NCBI RefSeq assembly: GCF_034670005.1
Contig: NZ_JAXMOH010000003.1
Coordinates: 186,001-250,000, forward strand
Direction of reading: 5' to 3'
Length of the DNA stretch: 64,000 nucleotides
Source: Thalassobius sp034670005
GTDB lineage: Bacteria > Pseudomonadota > Alphaproteobacteria > Rhodobacterales > Rhodobacteraceae
Each line of letters begins with the position of its first letter. Positions within the stretch are counted from its first letter, which is position 1. Made by a program: the position numbers and the translations under genes. The notes below the pieces were generated by a model, which saw only the letters and a program-made list of their open reading frames with translations, ran no database searches and had not been told where the DNA came from. This document shows positions 25,489 through 33,288 of this stretch, piece after piece.

Positions 25489-26970
25489 TCACACCGACAG
25501 GCAAACGTATTTCATTTCCAGAAATTCTTCGATGCCATGATGGCTGCCTTCGCGGCCCAGCCCGGATTGCTTGACACCGCCGAACGGGGCCACTTCGGTC
25601 GAGATGATGCCGGTGTTGACGCCAACGATGCCGTATTCCAACGCCTCGGCCACCTTGTACACACGGCTCAAATCCTTGGCATAGAAATAGGACGCCAGAC
25701 CAAAGATGGTGTCATTGGCCATGGCAATCACATCGTCTTCGTCCTTGAAGGCAAACAGCGGCGCCAGCGGGCCAAAGGTTTCGTCCTGAGCGAATGTCAT
25801 GTCCTGTGTTGCGCCGGTCACGATGGTGGGGGGCAGGAAATTGCCCGGTCCCTGCATCGGATCGCCACCGCCCAGAATAACCTGCGCACCCTTGGACGTG
25901 GCGTCGGCGACATGTTCCTGCACCTTCTTGATCGCGTTGTCGTTGATCAGCGGACCCAGATCGGTGCCGCTTTCCAGCCCGTCGCCCACTTTCAGCGCTT
26001 CTACTGCCGCTTTCAGTTTCTCAGCAAAGGCATCATAGACGCCTTCCTGTACATAAATGCGGTTGGCGCAGACACAGGTCTGGCCGTTATTACGGAACTT
26101 GCACATGATTGCGCCGGCGACGGCTTCATCCAGATCGGCATCATCGAACACGATGAAAGGCGCGTTGCCCCCCAGCTCCATCGAACATTTCATCACCTGA
26201 TCTGCTGCCTGACGCAGCAGGATACGGCCGACATTGGTCGAGCCGGTAAAGGTGAGTTTGCGCACGGTCGGGTTTTCACAGAATTCCTGCCCGGTGCCGG
26301 GTGCGTCGGTGGTCGGCACCACCGAGAAAATGCCCTTGGGCAATCCGGCGCGTTCGGCCAGAACGCCAAGCGCCAGAGCCGACAGCGGGGTCAGTTCCGA
26401 TGGACGCGCCACGAAGCCACAGCCTGCGGCCAGCGCCGGGGCGGCCTTGCGGGTGATCATTGCGTTGGGGAAATTCCACGGTGTGATCGACGCGGCCACG
26501 CCGATCGGCTGCTTCATCACCATGATGCGTTTATCGCGCTGATGGCCGGGGATGGTTTCACCGTAAATCCGCTTGGCTTCTTCGGCGAAGAATTCCACGA
26601 AGGAGGCACCATAGGCAATTTCACCCTTGGCTTCGGCCAGTGGTTTGCCCTGTTCGGCGGTCAGGATGGTGGCCAGATCGTCCTGATTTTCCATCATCAG
26701 GTCAAACCAGCGTCGCAGCACGATGGCGCGCTCTTTGCCGGTCCAGCTGGCCCAGTCTTTTTGCGCTTCGGCCGCTTTCGCAATCGCAAGGGCGACTTGG
26801 CTACGGCTCGGATCGGCGACATTGGCGATTACGTCGCCCCGCGCGGGATTGGTGACCGTATAGGTCGCGCCGGTATCCGATGCGACCCATTCACCGCCTA
26901 TATAGGCTTGCTCGGTCAGAAGCGACGGATCCTTCAACAATGATTTGAGATCGGTTTTTTGATCAAGCAT
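25489..26970 (-). CDS. gabD: NAD(P)-dependent succinate-semialdehyde dehydrogenase
   Basis: A 493-residue aldehyde dehydrogenase. It shows the pocket motif PWNFPNAMITRKAAPALAAG, the cofactor region TFTGSTNVGR, the general-base motif MELGGNAPFIVFDDADLDEA and the nucleophile in NNGQTCVCANRIYV. The ending GGVKQSGLGREGSHHGIEEF and MKYVCLSV is typical of GabD rather than of betaine-aldehyde enzymes. It converts succinic semialdehyde to succinate in GABA breakdown, but glutarate semialdehyde is a possible substrate too. It is a single-gene unit, convergent with the RTX/Hint gene and divergent from the alpha/beta hydrolase gene. Confidence 0.9.
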   Translation of the reverse strand: MLDQKTDLKSLLKDPSLLTEQAYIGGEWVASDTGATYTVTNPARGDVIANVADPSRSQVALAIAKAAEAQKDWASWTGKERAIVLRRWFDLMMENQDDLATILTAEQGKPLAEAKGEIAYGASFVEFFAEEAKRIYGETIPGHQRDKRIMVMKQPIGVAASITPWNFPNAMITRKAAPALAAGCGFVARPSELTPLSALALGVLAERAGLPKGIFSVVPTTDAPGTGQEFCENPTVRKLTFTGSTNVGRILLRQAADQVMKCSMELGGNAPFIVFDDADLDEAVAGAIMCKFRNNGQTCVCANRIYVQEGVYDAFAEKLKAAVEALKVGDGLESGTDLGPLINDNAIKKVQEHVADATSKGAQVILGGGDPMQGPGNFLPPTIVTGATQDMTFAQDETFGPLAPLFAFKDEDDVIAMANDTIFGLASYFYAKDLSRVYKVAEALEYGIVGVNTGIISTEVAPFGGVKQSGLGREGSHHGIEEFLEMKYVCLSV

Positions 26971-27050
26971 CGGACAGCCCTCCAGTATTTATGCTGGAAT
27001 AGGCAAATCATCTGGCGCTAGGGTTGTCCAGAGCAAGTACGGGGACAAAG

Positions 27051-27845
27051 ATGGAATTGGACGACGCCTACGCCAATGCGACCTATATCGAAAACGGTGC
27101 GACCTATCCCGACCGATGGGCCGCCGCTGCGGCCGGGTTCCGGGAAGGGATGTTGGAACAGGGGCTGGCTGAGCTTGATGTTCCTTATGGCGACCGACCC
27201 CGCGAAGTGTTCGATCTTTTCCTGCCCGACGGCGCGGCGAAAGGGCTGATGATTTTTGTACATGGAGGCTATTGGATCAGATTCGACAAATCATATTGGT
27301 CGCATCTGGCCGCAGGAGCGCTGGAACAGGGTTGGGCGGTGGCGATGCCGTCTTATGATCTGTGCCCCGAGGTGCGGATCGCGGATATCAGCCGCCAGAT
27401 CGCCCACATGATCCCACAGGCGGCCGCCATGGTTGCCGGTCCGATCGTTCTGACCGGGCATTCGGCCGGTGGACATCTGGTCGCGCGAATGGCGATGCCG
27501 GGCATGTTGCCGGCAGAGGTGGCAGTGCGGGTGGCCCGGATCATGCCGATTTCGCCGGTTGCCGATCTCAGACCGATGGTGAAAACCTCTATGAATGCCG
27601 ACTTCAAGCTGGAAATGGCCGATGCTGCGATGGAAAGCCCGACTCTGATGCTGCCTATGCCGGGTATGGATATCGTGGTCTGGGTCGGGGCCGAGGAGCG
27701 CCCCGCCTTTCTGGAACAGGCAACGGCGCTGGCCGAAGCTTGGCGCTGTGACTGCGTGGTGGATCCGGGGCGGCACCATTTCGACGTGATCGACGGGCTG
27801 GCCGATCCGGACAGCAGGATGATGTCGCGGTTGCTGTCGGCGTGA
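27051..27845 (+). CDS. Alpha/beta hydrolase, kynurenine-formamidase-like
   Basis: A 264-residue alpha/beta hydrolase. The oxyanion motif HGGYW (about residue 75) and nucleophile elbow GHSAGGH (about residue 140) are the pair seen in esterase-type arylformamidases that open N-formylkynurenine. The late histidine is in DPGRHHFDVIDGL. An acid residue between them is plausible in WVGAEERPAF. The start at 27051 follows a GGGGA tract; an upstream in-frame codon exists but lacks support. No tryptophan-degradation genes are adjacent, so the substrate remains open. Confidence 0.8.
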   Translation: MELDDAYANATYIENGATYPDRWAAAAAGFREGMLEQGLAELDVPYGDRPREVFDLFLPDGAAKGLMIFVHGGYWIRFDKSYWSHLAAGALEQGWAVAMPSYDLCPEVRIADISRQIAHMIPQAAAMVAGPIVLTGHSAGGHLVARMAMPGMLPAEVAVRVARIMPISPVADLRPMVKTSMNADFKLEMADAAMESPTLMLPMPGMDIVVWVGAEERPAFLEQATALAEAWRCDCVVDPGRHHFDVIDGLADPDSRMMSRLLSA

Positions 27846-27930
27846 ATTGTGCCCGGCGCTGGCATGGGTGGAAATTGCGTAGGCGTCTGGCTGGAGTATT
27901 TGGCAGAACATTGAAAGCGGCTTGGCCGCC

Positions 27931-28932
27931 TCAACTGTGACGGGAAGACCAGCAGGGTTGCAGGTCGCGGGCTGCCGGGGTCGCATGAAATACAGCCCTC
28001 GCGATGGCACGGGCCATGCAGGTGGCCGCGGCGTGACCAAGGTAAAGCGTGTCGGATACAGCATGTCCCAACGGTTTTGTCCCCGTCGCGGCGGCAAAGA
28101 TCAGATCGCCGTCCATCGGCGTATGGGCCGGGAAAAGGGCGCGGGCATACCCGTCATGGGCGGCAGTCGCCATCCGGGTACATTGCGCCTGCGTCAGAAC
28201 CGCATCGGTGGCGACGATGCCGATTGTGGTGTTGCTATGGGCGGCGATTTTCGTCGGTGGCACGTGCGGTTCGGGATAAGTTGATGCAACGCCAAGCCCG
28301 CCGAATTCGTCGCCTTGTTCGAAGGGGGCGGCCCAGAAATGCGGCCCCTCCCCAACCACGGCAGAGCCGAGCGCATTGACCGCAACCAAGGCCCCGACCG
28401 TGTGGCCCGAAGGGAGTACGATCGAAGCCGAGCCCAGACCGCCCTTGAAATTGGCGGTGGTTGCACCTGCGCCCGCGCCGTGACTGCCCAAACTGAAGTC
28501 CTCGGTCGCATTTTCCAGCGCCTCTGCTCCAAGGCGTTTATAGGGGTTTTCTGGCCAATCCTTGTCCCCGCCGTTGATCAGGTCAAACAGGATCGCACCC
28601 GGTACGATCGGTACGCGCTGATCGCCCACTACGAAACCGCGCCCCTGCATCCGTAAGGCATCCGCTACACCCGAGGCGGCATCGAGCCCGAATGCCGATC
28701 CCCCCGACAAGACCAGCGCATCGACCTGTTCCACCGTTTTGTCCGGTGCCAGCAGATCGGTTTCCCGAGCCCCCGGCGCACCGCCCATCACATGTACACC
28801 CGCCGTGAAAGGCGCATCGGCAAGCAACACGGTCGCACCGGTCTTGATCTGGTCGTCCCGGGCATTGCCCACGGAAAGGCCGCCCACATCCGTGATCAGA
28901 TTTCGGGCGCCGGGGCGGATTTGGCTGGTCAT
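27931..28932 (-). CDS. P1 family peptidase (DmpA/BapA type)
   Basis: A 333-residue N-terminal-nucleophile aminopeptidase of the P1 family. It begins PGARNLITDVGGLSVGNA, the family opening, and contains VDALVLSGGSAFGLDAASG and GSHGAGAGATTANFKGGLG. The self-cleavage site is likely the Asn-Thr in SNTTIGIVATDA, leaving Thr as the nucleophile of the smaller chain. Relatives cleave small N-terminal residues, D-amino acid amides or beta-peptides. No signal peptide is seen, so it is cytosolic. It is a single-gene unit, divergent from the creatinase gene. Confidence 0.88.
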   Translation of the reverse strand: MTSQIRPGARNLITDVGGLSVGNARDDQIKTGATVLLADAPFTAGVHVMGGAPGARETDLLAPDKTVEQVDALVLSGGSAFGLDAASGVADALRMQGRGFVVGDQRVPIVPGAILFDLINGGDKDWPENPYKRLGAEALENATEDFSLGSHGAGAGATTANFKGGLGSASIVLPSGHTVGALVAVNALGSAVVGEGPHFWAAPFEQGDEFGGLGVASTYPEPHVPPTKIAAHSNTTIGIVATDAVLTQAQCTRMATAAHDGYARALFPAHTPMDGDLIFAAATGTKPLGHAVSDTLYLGHAAATCMARAIARAVFHATPAARDLQPCWSSRHS

Positions 28933-29095
28933 GGTTTGAAAATCCCTCTCAAATGTTAAAAATCATCTTGCCAGATCGCGCGCCATGGGCAAGGTCAAGA
29001 AACGGGCGAGGCGATGGCGTCGCCACATGACGCCCTGTCATGCGCCCCGATACCGTCCTGTACGCCGGGACCTTTCTTTTTCAAGGAGGGTCGAA

Positions 29096-30304
29096 ATGAC
29101 ATCCCGTCCAGAATTTTACCGTTTTCACAATGGCGAAAAGGCCAAGTTGCCTTTCGTTGCGACAGAATACGACGAGCGCCTTGCTGGGCTGCGCCAGATC
29201 ATGGCCGAGACAGGGGTCGATGCAGTTGTGCTGAGTTCGATGCATAACATCGCCTATTACAGCGGCTTTCTGTATTGTGCATTCGGGCGGCCTTACGGCT
29301 TGGTCGTGACCGCCAGCGACGATGTGACGATCAGCGCCGGGATCGACGCCGGTCAACCCTGGCGGCGGTGTCACGGCGACAACATCACCTATACCGATTG
29401 GCAGCGCGACAATTATTGGCGGGCGATCCTGTCGGTCACCGGGCCGGGCCGCGTGATCGGTTTTGAAGCCGATCATTTGACCATGGTGCAAAAGAACAAA
29501 TTGGAGACGTTCCTCACCCCATCGCGGTTGGTGGATCTGTCGGCCCAGACCATGCATCAGCGTATGCACAAGAGCCCTGCCGAAATCGCGCTGATCCGCG
29601 AATGCGCGCGGGTGGCCGATGTTGGCGGCTATGCGATCCGCGACGCGGTGCGCGAAGGTGTGCGCGAAATTGATGTCGCCATGGCCGGGCGCGACGCGAT
29701 GGAGGGGGAGATCGCCAAAAGCTTCCCCGATGCCGAATATCGCGACACCTGGGTTTGGTTCCAGTCGGGGCTGAACACCGACGGGGCGCATAATCCGGTG
29801 ACAAGCCGCGCGTTGCAGCGCGGCGATATCCTGAGCCTGAACACTTTTCCGATGATCAGCGGCTATTACACCGCTCTGGAACGGACCATGTTTGTCGCTG
29901 AGGTGGACCCGGACAGTCGGAAAATCTGGCAGGACAACGTTGCCGCCCATGAATACGGGATGAGCCTGCTGAAACCCGGCGTGAGCTGTGCCGAGGTGAC
30001 CGAGAAGATCAATGCCTTCTTCGAAGACCGCGACCTGTTGCAATACCGCACCTTCGGCTATGGCCACAGCTTCGGCGTCTTGTCGCATTACTACGGTCGC
30101 GAGGCGGGGCTGGAACTGCGCGAAGACATCGATACGGTGCTGGAACCCGGCATGGTGATTTCGATGGAACCTATGCTGACCATCGCCGCCGATCAGCCCG
30201 GCGCAGGTGGCTATCGCGAACACGATATCCTGGTGATCACCGAGGACGGCAACGAAAACATCACCGGCTATCCCTACGGGCCGGATTTCAACGTGGTGGG
30301 CTGA
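29096..30304 (+). CDS. Creatinase (creatine amidinohydrolase)
   Basis: A 402-residue M24 pita-bread protein with the residues of creatinase rather than a metal-dependent aminopeptidase: His232 in TDGAHNPVT, Glu262 in YTALERTMF and Glu358 in SMEPM, matching the numbering I recall for the Pseudomonas enzyme. The stretches YSGFLYCAFGRPYGLVV, TYTDWQRDNYWRAIL and FGYGHSFGVLSHYYGREAG are nearly diagnostic. It hydrolyses creatine to sarcosine and urea in the cytosol. The start at 29096 has AAGGAGGG six bases upstream; earlier in-frame codons lie in the leader. No creatininase or sarcosine oxidase gene is adjacent. Confidence 0.93.
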   Translation: MTSRPEFYRFHNGEKAKLPFVATEYDERLAGLRQIMAETGVDAVVLSSMHNIAYYSGFLYCAFGRPYGLVVTASDDVTISAGIDAGQPWRRCHGDNITYTDWQRDNYWRAILSVTGPGRVIGFEADHLTMVQKNKLETFLTPSRLVDLSAQTMHQRMHKSPAEIALIRECARVADVGGYAIRDAVREGVREIDVAMAGRDAMEGEIAKSFPDAEYRDTWVWFQSGLNTDGAHNPVTSRALQRGDILSLNTFPMISGYYTALERTMFVAEVDPDSRKIWQDNVAAHEYGMSLLKPGVSCAEVTEKINAFFEDRDLLQYRTFGYGHSFGVLSHYYGREAGLELREDIDTVLEPGMVISMEPMLTIAADQPGAGGYREHDILVITEDGNENITGYPYGPDFNVVG

Positions 30305-30312
30305 TCCACCAT

Positions 30313-30337
30313 AGGAAGGGGCGTATTGCCCCTTCCT
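30313..30337. terminator. Terminator-like hairpin after the creatinase gene
   Basis: A perfect 10-base stem AGGAAGGGGC (30313-30322) / GCCCCTTCCT (30328-30337) with loop GTATT, between two convergent genes. No T-run follows on the plus strand, so termination efficiency is uncertain. Confidence 0.55.
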
Positions 30338-30364
30338 GTCTCCTAAGCGGCCAAAAGCGCTCGC

Positions 30365-30700
30365 TTACAGGCGGATCACGTAGTCCTTGGTGGTGGTTTC
30401 TATCACCTCCCAGGTGCCGCTGAATCCGGGCCGGATCACATGCGCGTCGCCCGCTTCCAGTCGGATTTCCTGCCCCTCGGCATCGGTCAGCACCGACACG
30501 CCGCTGAGAATGCGGAAATATTCCCATTCGTCATAGCTGACGCGCCACTTGCCGGGCGTCGCTTTCCAGATTCCGCAATAGAGCCCGTCGCTTTCTTCCA
30601 GGTTCCAGGTGGTGAATTCCGGATCGCCCGAGATCAGCTTCTCAGCGTCGGGGCGTTCAGTTTCGCCGGGGCCTTCGGCGGTGACCGGGAAGTGGAGCAT
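30365..30700 (-). CDS. Cupin-fold protein
   Basis: A 111-residue single-domain cupin. The first cupin motif is degenerate (KWRVSYDEWEYFRILSGVSVL, with one Glu and no His pair), and the second is LEAGDAHVIRPGFSGTWEV with one His. The ending TTKDYVIRL is typical of the (S)-ureidoglycine aminohydrolase-like/DUF861 group. Metal binding may be weak because ligands are missing. The start at 30700 has AGGGA eight bases upstream; a longer frame from 30739 is unlikely. It is convergent with creatinase. A link to nitrogen-compound breakdown is possible but unproven. Confidence 0.8.
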   Translation of the reverse strand: MLHFPVTAEGPGETERPDAEKLISGDPEFTTWNLEESDGLYCGIWKATPGKWRVSYDEWEYFRILSGVSVLTDAEGQEIRLEAGDAHVIRPGFSGTWEVIETTTKDYVIRL

Positions 30701-30893
30701 GGTGGGTATCCCTAATTTGATCAAATTACTCGGTGGCATTTAGCGTCAAGATCAGACGCCAAGCAAGGACGCCTTGCCGCTTTCTTTTTGCGGGTGAGTT
30801 TGCCACAGTTTCCGGGAACCCGGTTCCAGGGGGGTAAAATCTGAGATTGCCCTTCCCATATATTTGCTAAGTTTTTGAAAAGAAGGGAATACG

Positions 30894-31970
30894 ATGGCGA
30901 ATTTCGATGCACAAGTGATGGAATCCCAAAAGCAGGTGGCTGAGGCGCAGGCCAAGATTGCCGAATTGACATCGCGTATCGAAACCGCGCGCGACAAGAT
31001 CGCGTCGGGCGACGAGGCAATGATCGATATCGAAAACGCCACGCTGGAAGATGTGCACGCCCATACCGATGTAATGAACGCCAATATCGCTGAGCTAATC
31101 ATGGGGCTGGACGACGTCACCGCCGCCTTTTCCAAGGATTTTGACGAAATGCGGACCAAGACGGGCTGGGAAAGCTTCGTCGGCGTGTTTTCCAAGGCGA
31201 AGTCGGAATCGTTGCGGCAGGAACGGATGCGCACTGCCAATATCGATGACAAATTGCAGGACCTGATTGCCAAGTCCGACATCATTACCAAATTATTGGA
31301 AGCCCAGTTGGCGACGCTGAACGAGCAGAAGTCGAGAGTTGAAACCAACCTGACCGAAACGTTGGATGAACGAGAGTTTACCGTCGGCGAACTGGAAGAT
31401 ACCCGCGCTCGGATCGTGGCGATGGACCCCAAGATCATCGAGTTGGAAAACAAGATTTCGGTGACCCAGGATGCCGCCGAGCGTACCAAGCTGGAAACGG
31501 AACTGGCCGATCTGAACAGGGCCTATAACGAATTGGTACAGGCCGAACAGGTGAAGCTGGCCAAAAGCCAGACGCTGGAACGCTATATCGAGAAGGGCAA
31601 GACTTGGGTCGACAGCCTGCAAAATCAGGCCGCGACTCAGATGGTCCTGATCAACAAACTGCAAACGGATACGAAACAGCGTGTGGTGCTGTACGACGCT
31701 TTGTCGAAATCGCTGAAAACGGCGCAGCAACAGGACGTGGCGCACAGGATCAACGAAATCGGCGTGCAGACCGACAAGGAGGCGCAGGCCGCCATGGCCG
31801 CGATCGGTACCGCCACCAATCAGCGCATGGCCGACATGATGGAAAAGCACGAGGAACACATGGTGTTCGCCCGCGAGGTGCTGGAAGCCAAGGCCAAGGC
31901 CGACGAACGTTTCGCCCGCCGGTTCCAGGCGATTGTCGAGAAGCACGACAAGAACCTTTACGGGGCGTGA
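30894..31970 (+). CDS. Coiled-coil protein of unknown function (weakly TelA-like)
   Basis: A 358-residue, charged, almost entirely helical protein without signal peptide or membrane segment. Residues 1-60 and 140-290 are long heptad-rich coiled coils (for example LNEQKSRVETNLTETLDERE and KTWVDSLQNQAATQMVLINK). The overall size and helical layout recall TelA/toxic-anion-resistance proteins, but I cannot point to a firm family signature. It is the first gene of a co-directional run that includes an AAA+ ATPase and two proteins of unknown fold. A palindrome GGAACC-C-GGTTCC (30815-30827) lies 67 bases upstream and may be regulatory. Confidence 0.6.
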   Translation: MANFDAQVMESQKQVAEAQAKIAELTSRIETARDKIASGDEAMIDIENATLEDVHAHTDVMNANIAELIMGLDDVTAAFSKDFDEMRTKTGWESFVGVFSKAKSESLRQERMRTANIDDKLQDLIAKSDIITKLLEAQLATLNEQKSRVETNLTETLDEREFTVGELEDTRARIVAMDPKIIELENKISVTQDAAERTKLETELADLNRAYNELVQAEQVKLAKSQTLERYIEKGKTWVDSLQNQAATQMVLINKLQTDTKQRVVLYDALSKSLKTAQQQDVAHRINEIGVQTDKEAQAAMAAIGTATNQRMADMMEKHEEHMVFAREVLEAKAKADERFARRFQAIVEKHDKNLYGA

Positions 31971-32014
31971 GGTGGCGGTCTGCCTCCGCGCCGTCCGGCA
32001 GGGACAGGTAAACA

Positions 32015-33187
32015 ATGACGGATGATAAATCTCTCCCGAGGCTCGACGCGGCGCACATGAAGCCTAAAAAGGTGGATCTCACGCAAGACCATGCGGCTTT
32101 GCGAGACACCTTCGCCAGCCGCCGCTATTTCCGCAAATTCGAGGTCATCACCGCGCATATGGGCAGCATCGCGGCGCAGATGCAGGCCGAGGGCGATCTG
32201 GGCGCGGAGGAGGTCAGGATCCTCACCCGCTACATGGCCGAGATCGGTTTCACCTTCCGCGCGCTCAGCATGAAATACCTGCTGGCCGGGCGCGATACCG
32301 GGCAGTTCTTCGGATCGCTTTCCATCGACACGGTCGACAGCGGTTTCCCTGTGTTCAATGAACTTCTGGTCATGGCCAACGACGCGATGCAGGCCGAACG
32401 CCATCTGGAAAACATGCCCTCGGTCGAGGCGCTGAAGCGGCAGATGGTGGGCAAGATCGTGGGCGAGCGGGACATCCCGACCCGGCTGCAATTCGCACTG
32501 AGCCAGCGGCTTTACTACGAAGAACTGGTCAAGGGGCACCTGTTCTGGGCCCGCAATGACCCGCGCGCGGTCTGGCTGGGCGGGGATGAGCGCCGCCGCT
32601 ACCTGCTGCACTGGGCCGTCTATGACAGTCAGGTCAACCTGCCGGTCATCTACCTGATGGAGCTGGAAGATACCGGCCGCCACGGGCTGCCTAAGGACGA
32701 AGCGCGCTGGCCCGAGGTGCAGGCGCATCTGATGGGGCAGGCTCTGGGCGGGCTGAAGATGGTGACCATCGCCAAGGGCTTCGATGAGCGTTTCGACGAC
32801 CTGCATCCGAAACGGTTTCGCCGACTGCATTTGGGGCCGATGTATTCCCATGCCTTCACCCGGCAATCCGGGCCCTTGCGGGAGGTTCTGGCCGAGGCGG
32901 AAAGCCCCGAAGGGCAGGACTGGGCGCTGGCCTGGACGGTGGAGGAGCTGGAAAGCGAGCGGGTGCAGGAAGAAAAGTCGGGATGGTTTTCCACGGTGGA
33001 GCGCGAGGTTTTCGCGCTGGACCCGTTCGGCGGACGCGGCGCGGATACCGGCACGACGCGGGTCGAGCGTAGCATCATTCTGCCTGAACGTCCCTATCAG
33101 GTTCTGGCGGAAAAGGCCCCGCCGGGATTCGCCAATATACGAAAATTTGTGGTCAGCCCGGCAGGCCGGGTTTTGAGTTACCGCTAG
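32015..33187 (+). CDS. Conserved protein of unknown function (390 residues)
   Basis: A 390-residue soluble protein I do not recognise. It is alpha-helical in its first 250 residues, rich in Arg, Met and Glu, with distinctive stretches YFRKFEVITAHMGSIAAQM, LLAGRDTGQFFGSLSIDTVD and RRRYLLHWAVYDSQVNLPVIY. The C-terminal 60 residues look beta-rich and end AGRVLSYR. No catalytic motif, signal peptide or membrane helix is visible. It lies 44 bases after the coiled-coil gene and 101 bases before the AAA+ ATPase gene; the gap after it holds two hairpins and an interspersed repeat. Context suggests a partner of the ATPase. Confidence 0.65.
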   Translation: MTDDKSLPRLDAAHMKPKKVDLTQDHAALRDTFASRRYFRKFEVITAHMGSIAAQMQAEGDLGAEEVRILTRYMAEIGFTFRALSMKYLLAGRDTGQFFGSLSIDTVDSGFPVFNELLVMANDAMQAERHLENMPSVEALKRQMVGKIVGERDIPTRLQFALSQRLYYEELVKGHLFWARNDPRAVWLGGDERRRYLLHWAVYDSQVNLPVIYLMELEDTGRHGLPKDEARWPEVQAHLMGQALGGLKMVTIAKGFDERFDDLHPKRFRRLHLGPMYSHAFTRQSGPLREVLAEAESPEGQDWALAWTVEELESERVQEEKSGWFSTVEREVFALDPFGGRGADTGTTRVERSIILPERPYQVLAEKAPPGFANIRKFVVSPAGRVLSYR

Positions 33188-33196
33188 GGTCTGCGG

Positions 33197-33277
33197 GCAA
33201 ATTCTGAGGCAGAATTTGCCGGAAAATCTGAAATTTTCCGTGCCTCCGGCGGGAGTATTTGAGCCAAGATGAATATG
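33197..33277 (+). repeat. Two perfect hairpins followed by interspersed element, copy 3
   Basis: Hairpin 1: GCAAATTCTG (33197-33206), AGG, CAGAATTTGC (33210-33219). Hairpin 2: CGGAAAAT (33220-33227), five bases, ATTTTCCG (33233-33240). They are back to back and perfect. The family core follows: GCCTCCGGCGGGAGTATTTG then AGCCAAGATGAATATG (33242-33277). The element fills the gap between the 390-residue gene and the AAA+ ATPase gene, where it could attenuate transcription or stabilise the upstream messenger end. Confidence 0.65.
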
Positions 33278-33288
33278 AGGGTGAGTGT

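Noticed and set aside
30894..31970. Firm assignment of the coiled-coil protein as TelA (toxic anion resistance)
   Set aside because: Only size and helical character fit; I could not identify a TelA-specific motif, and coiled coils easily give false resemblance.
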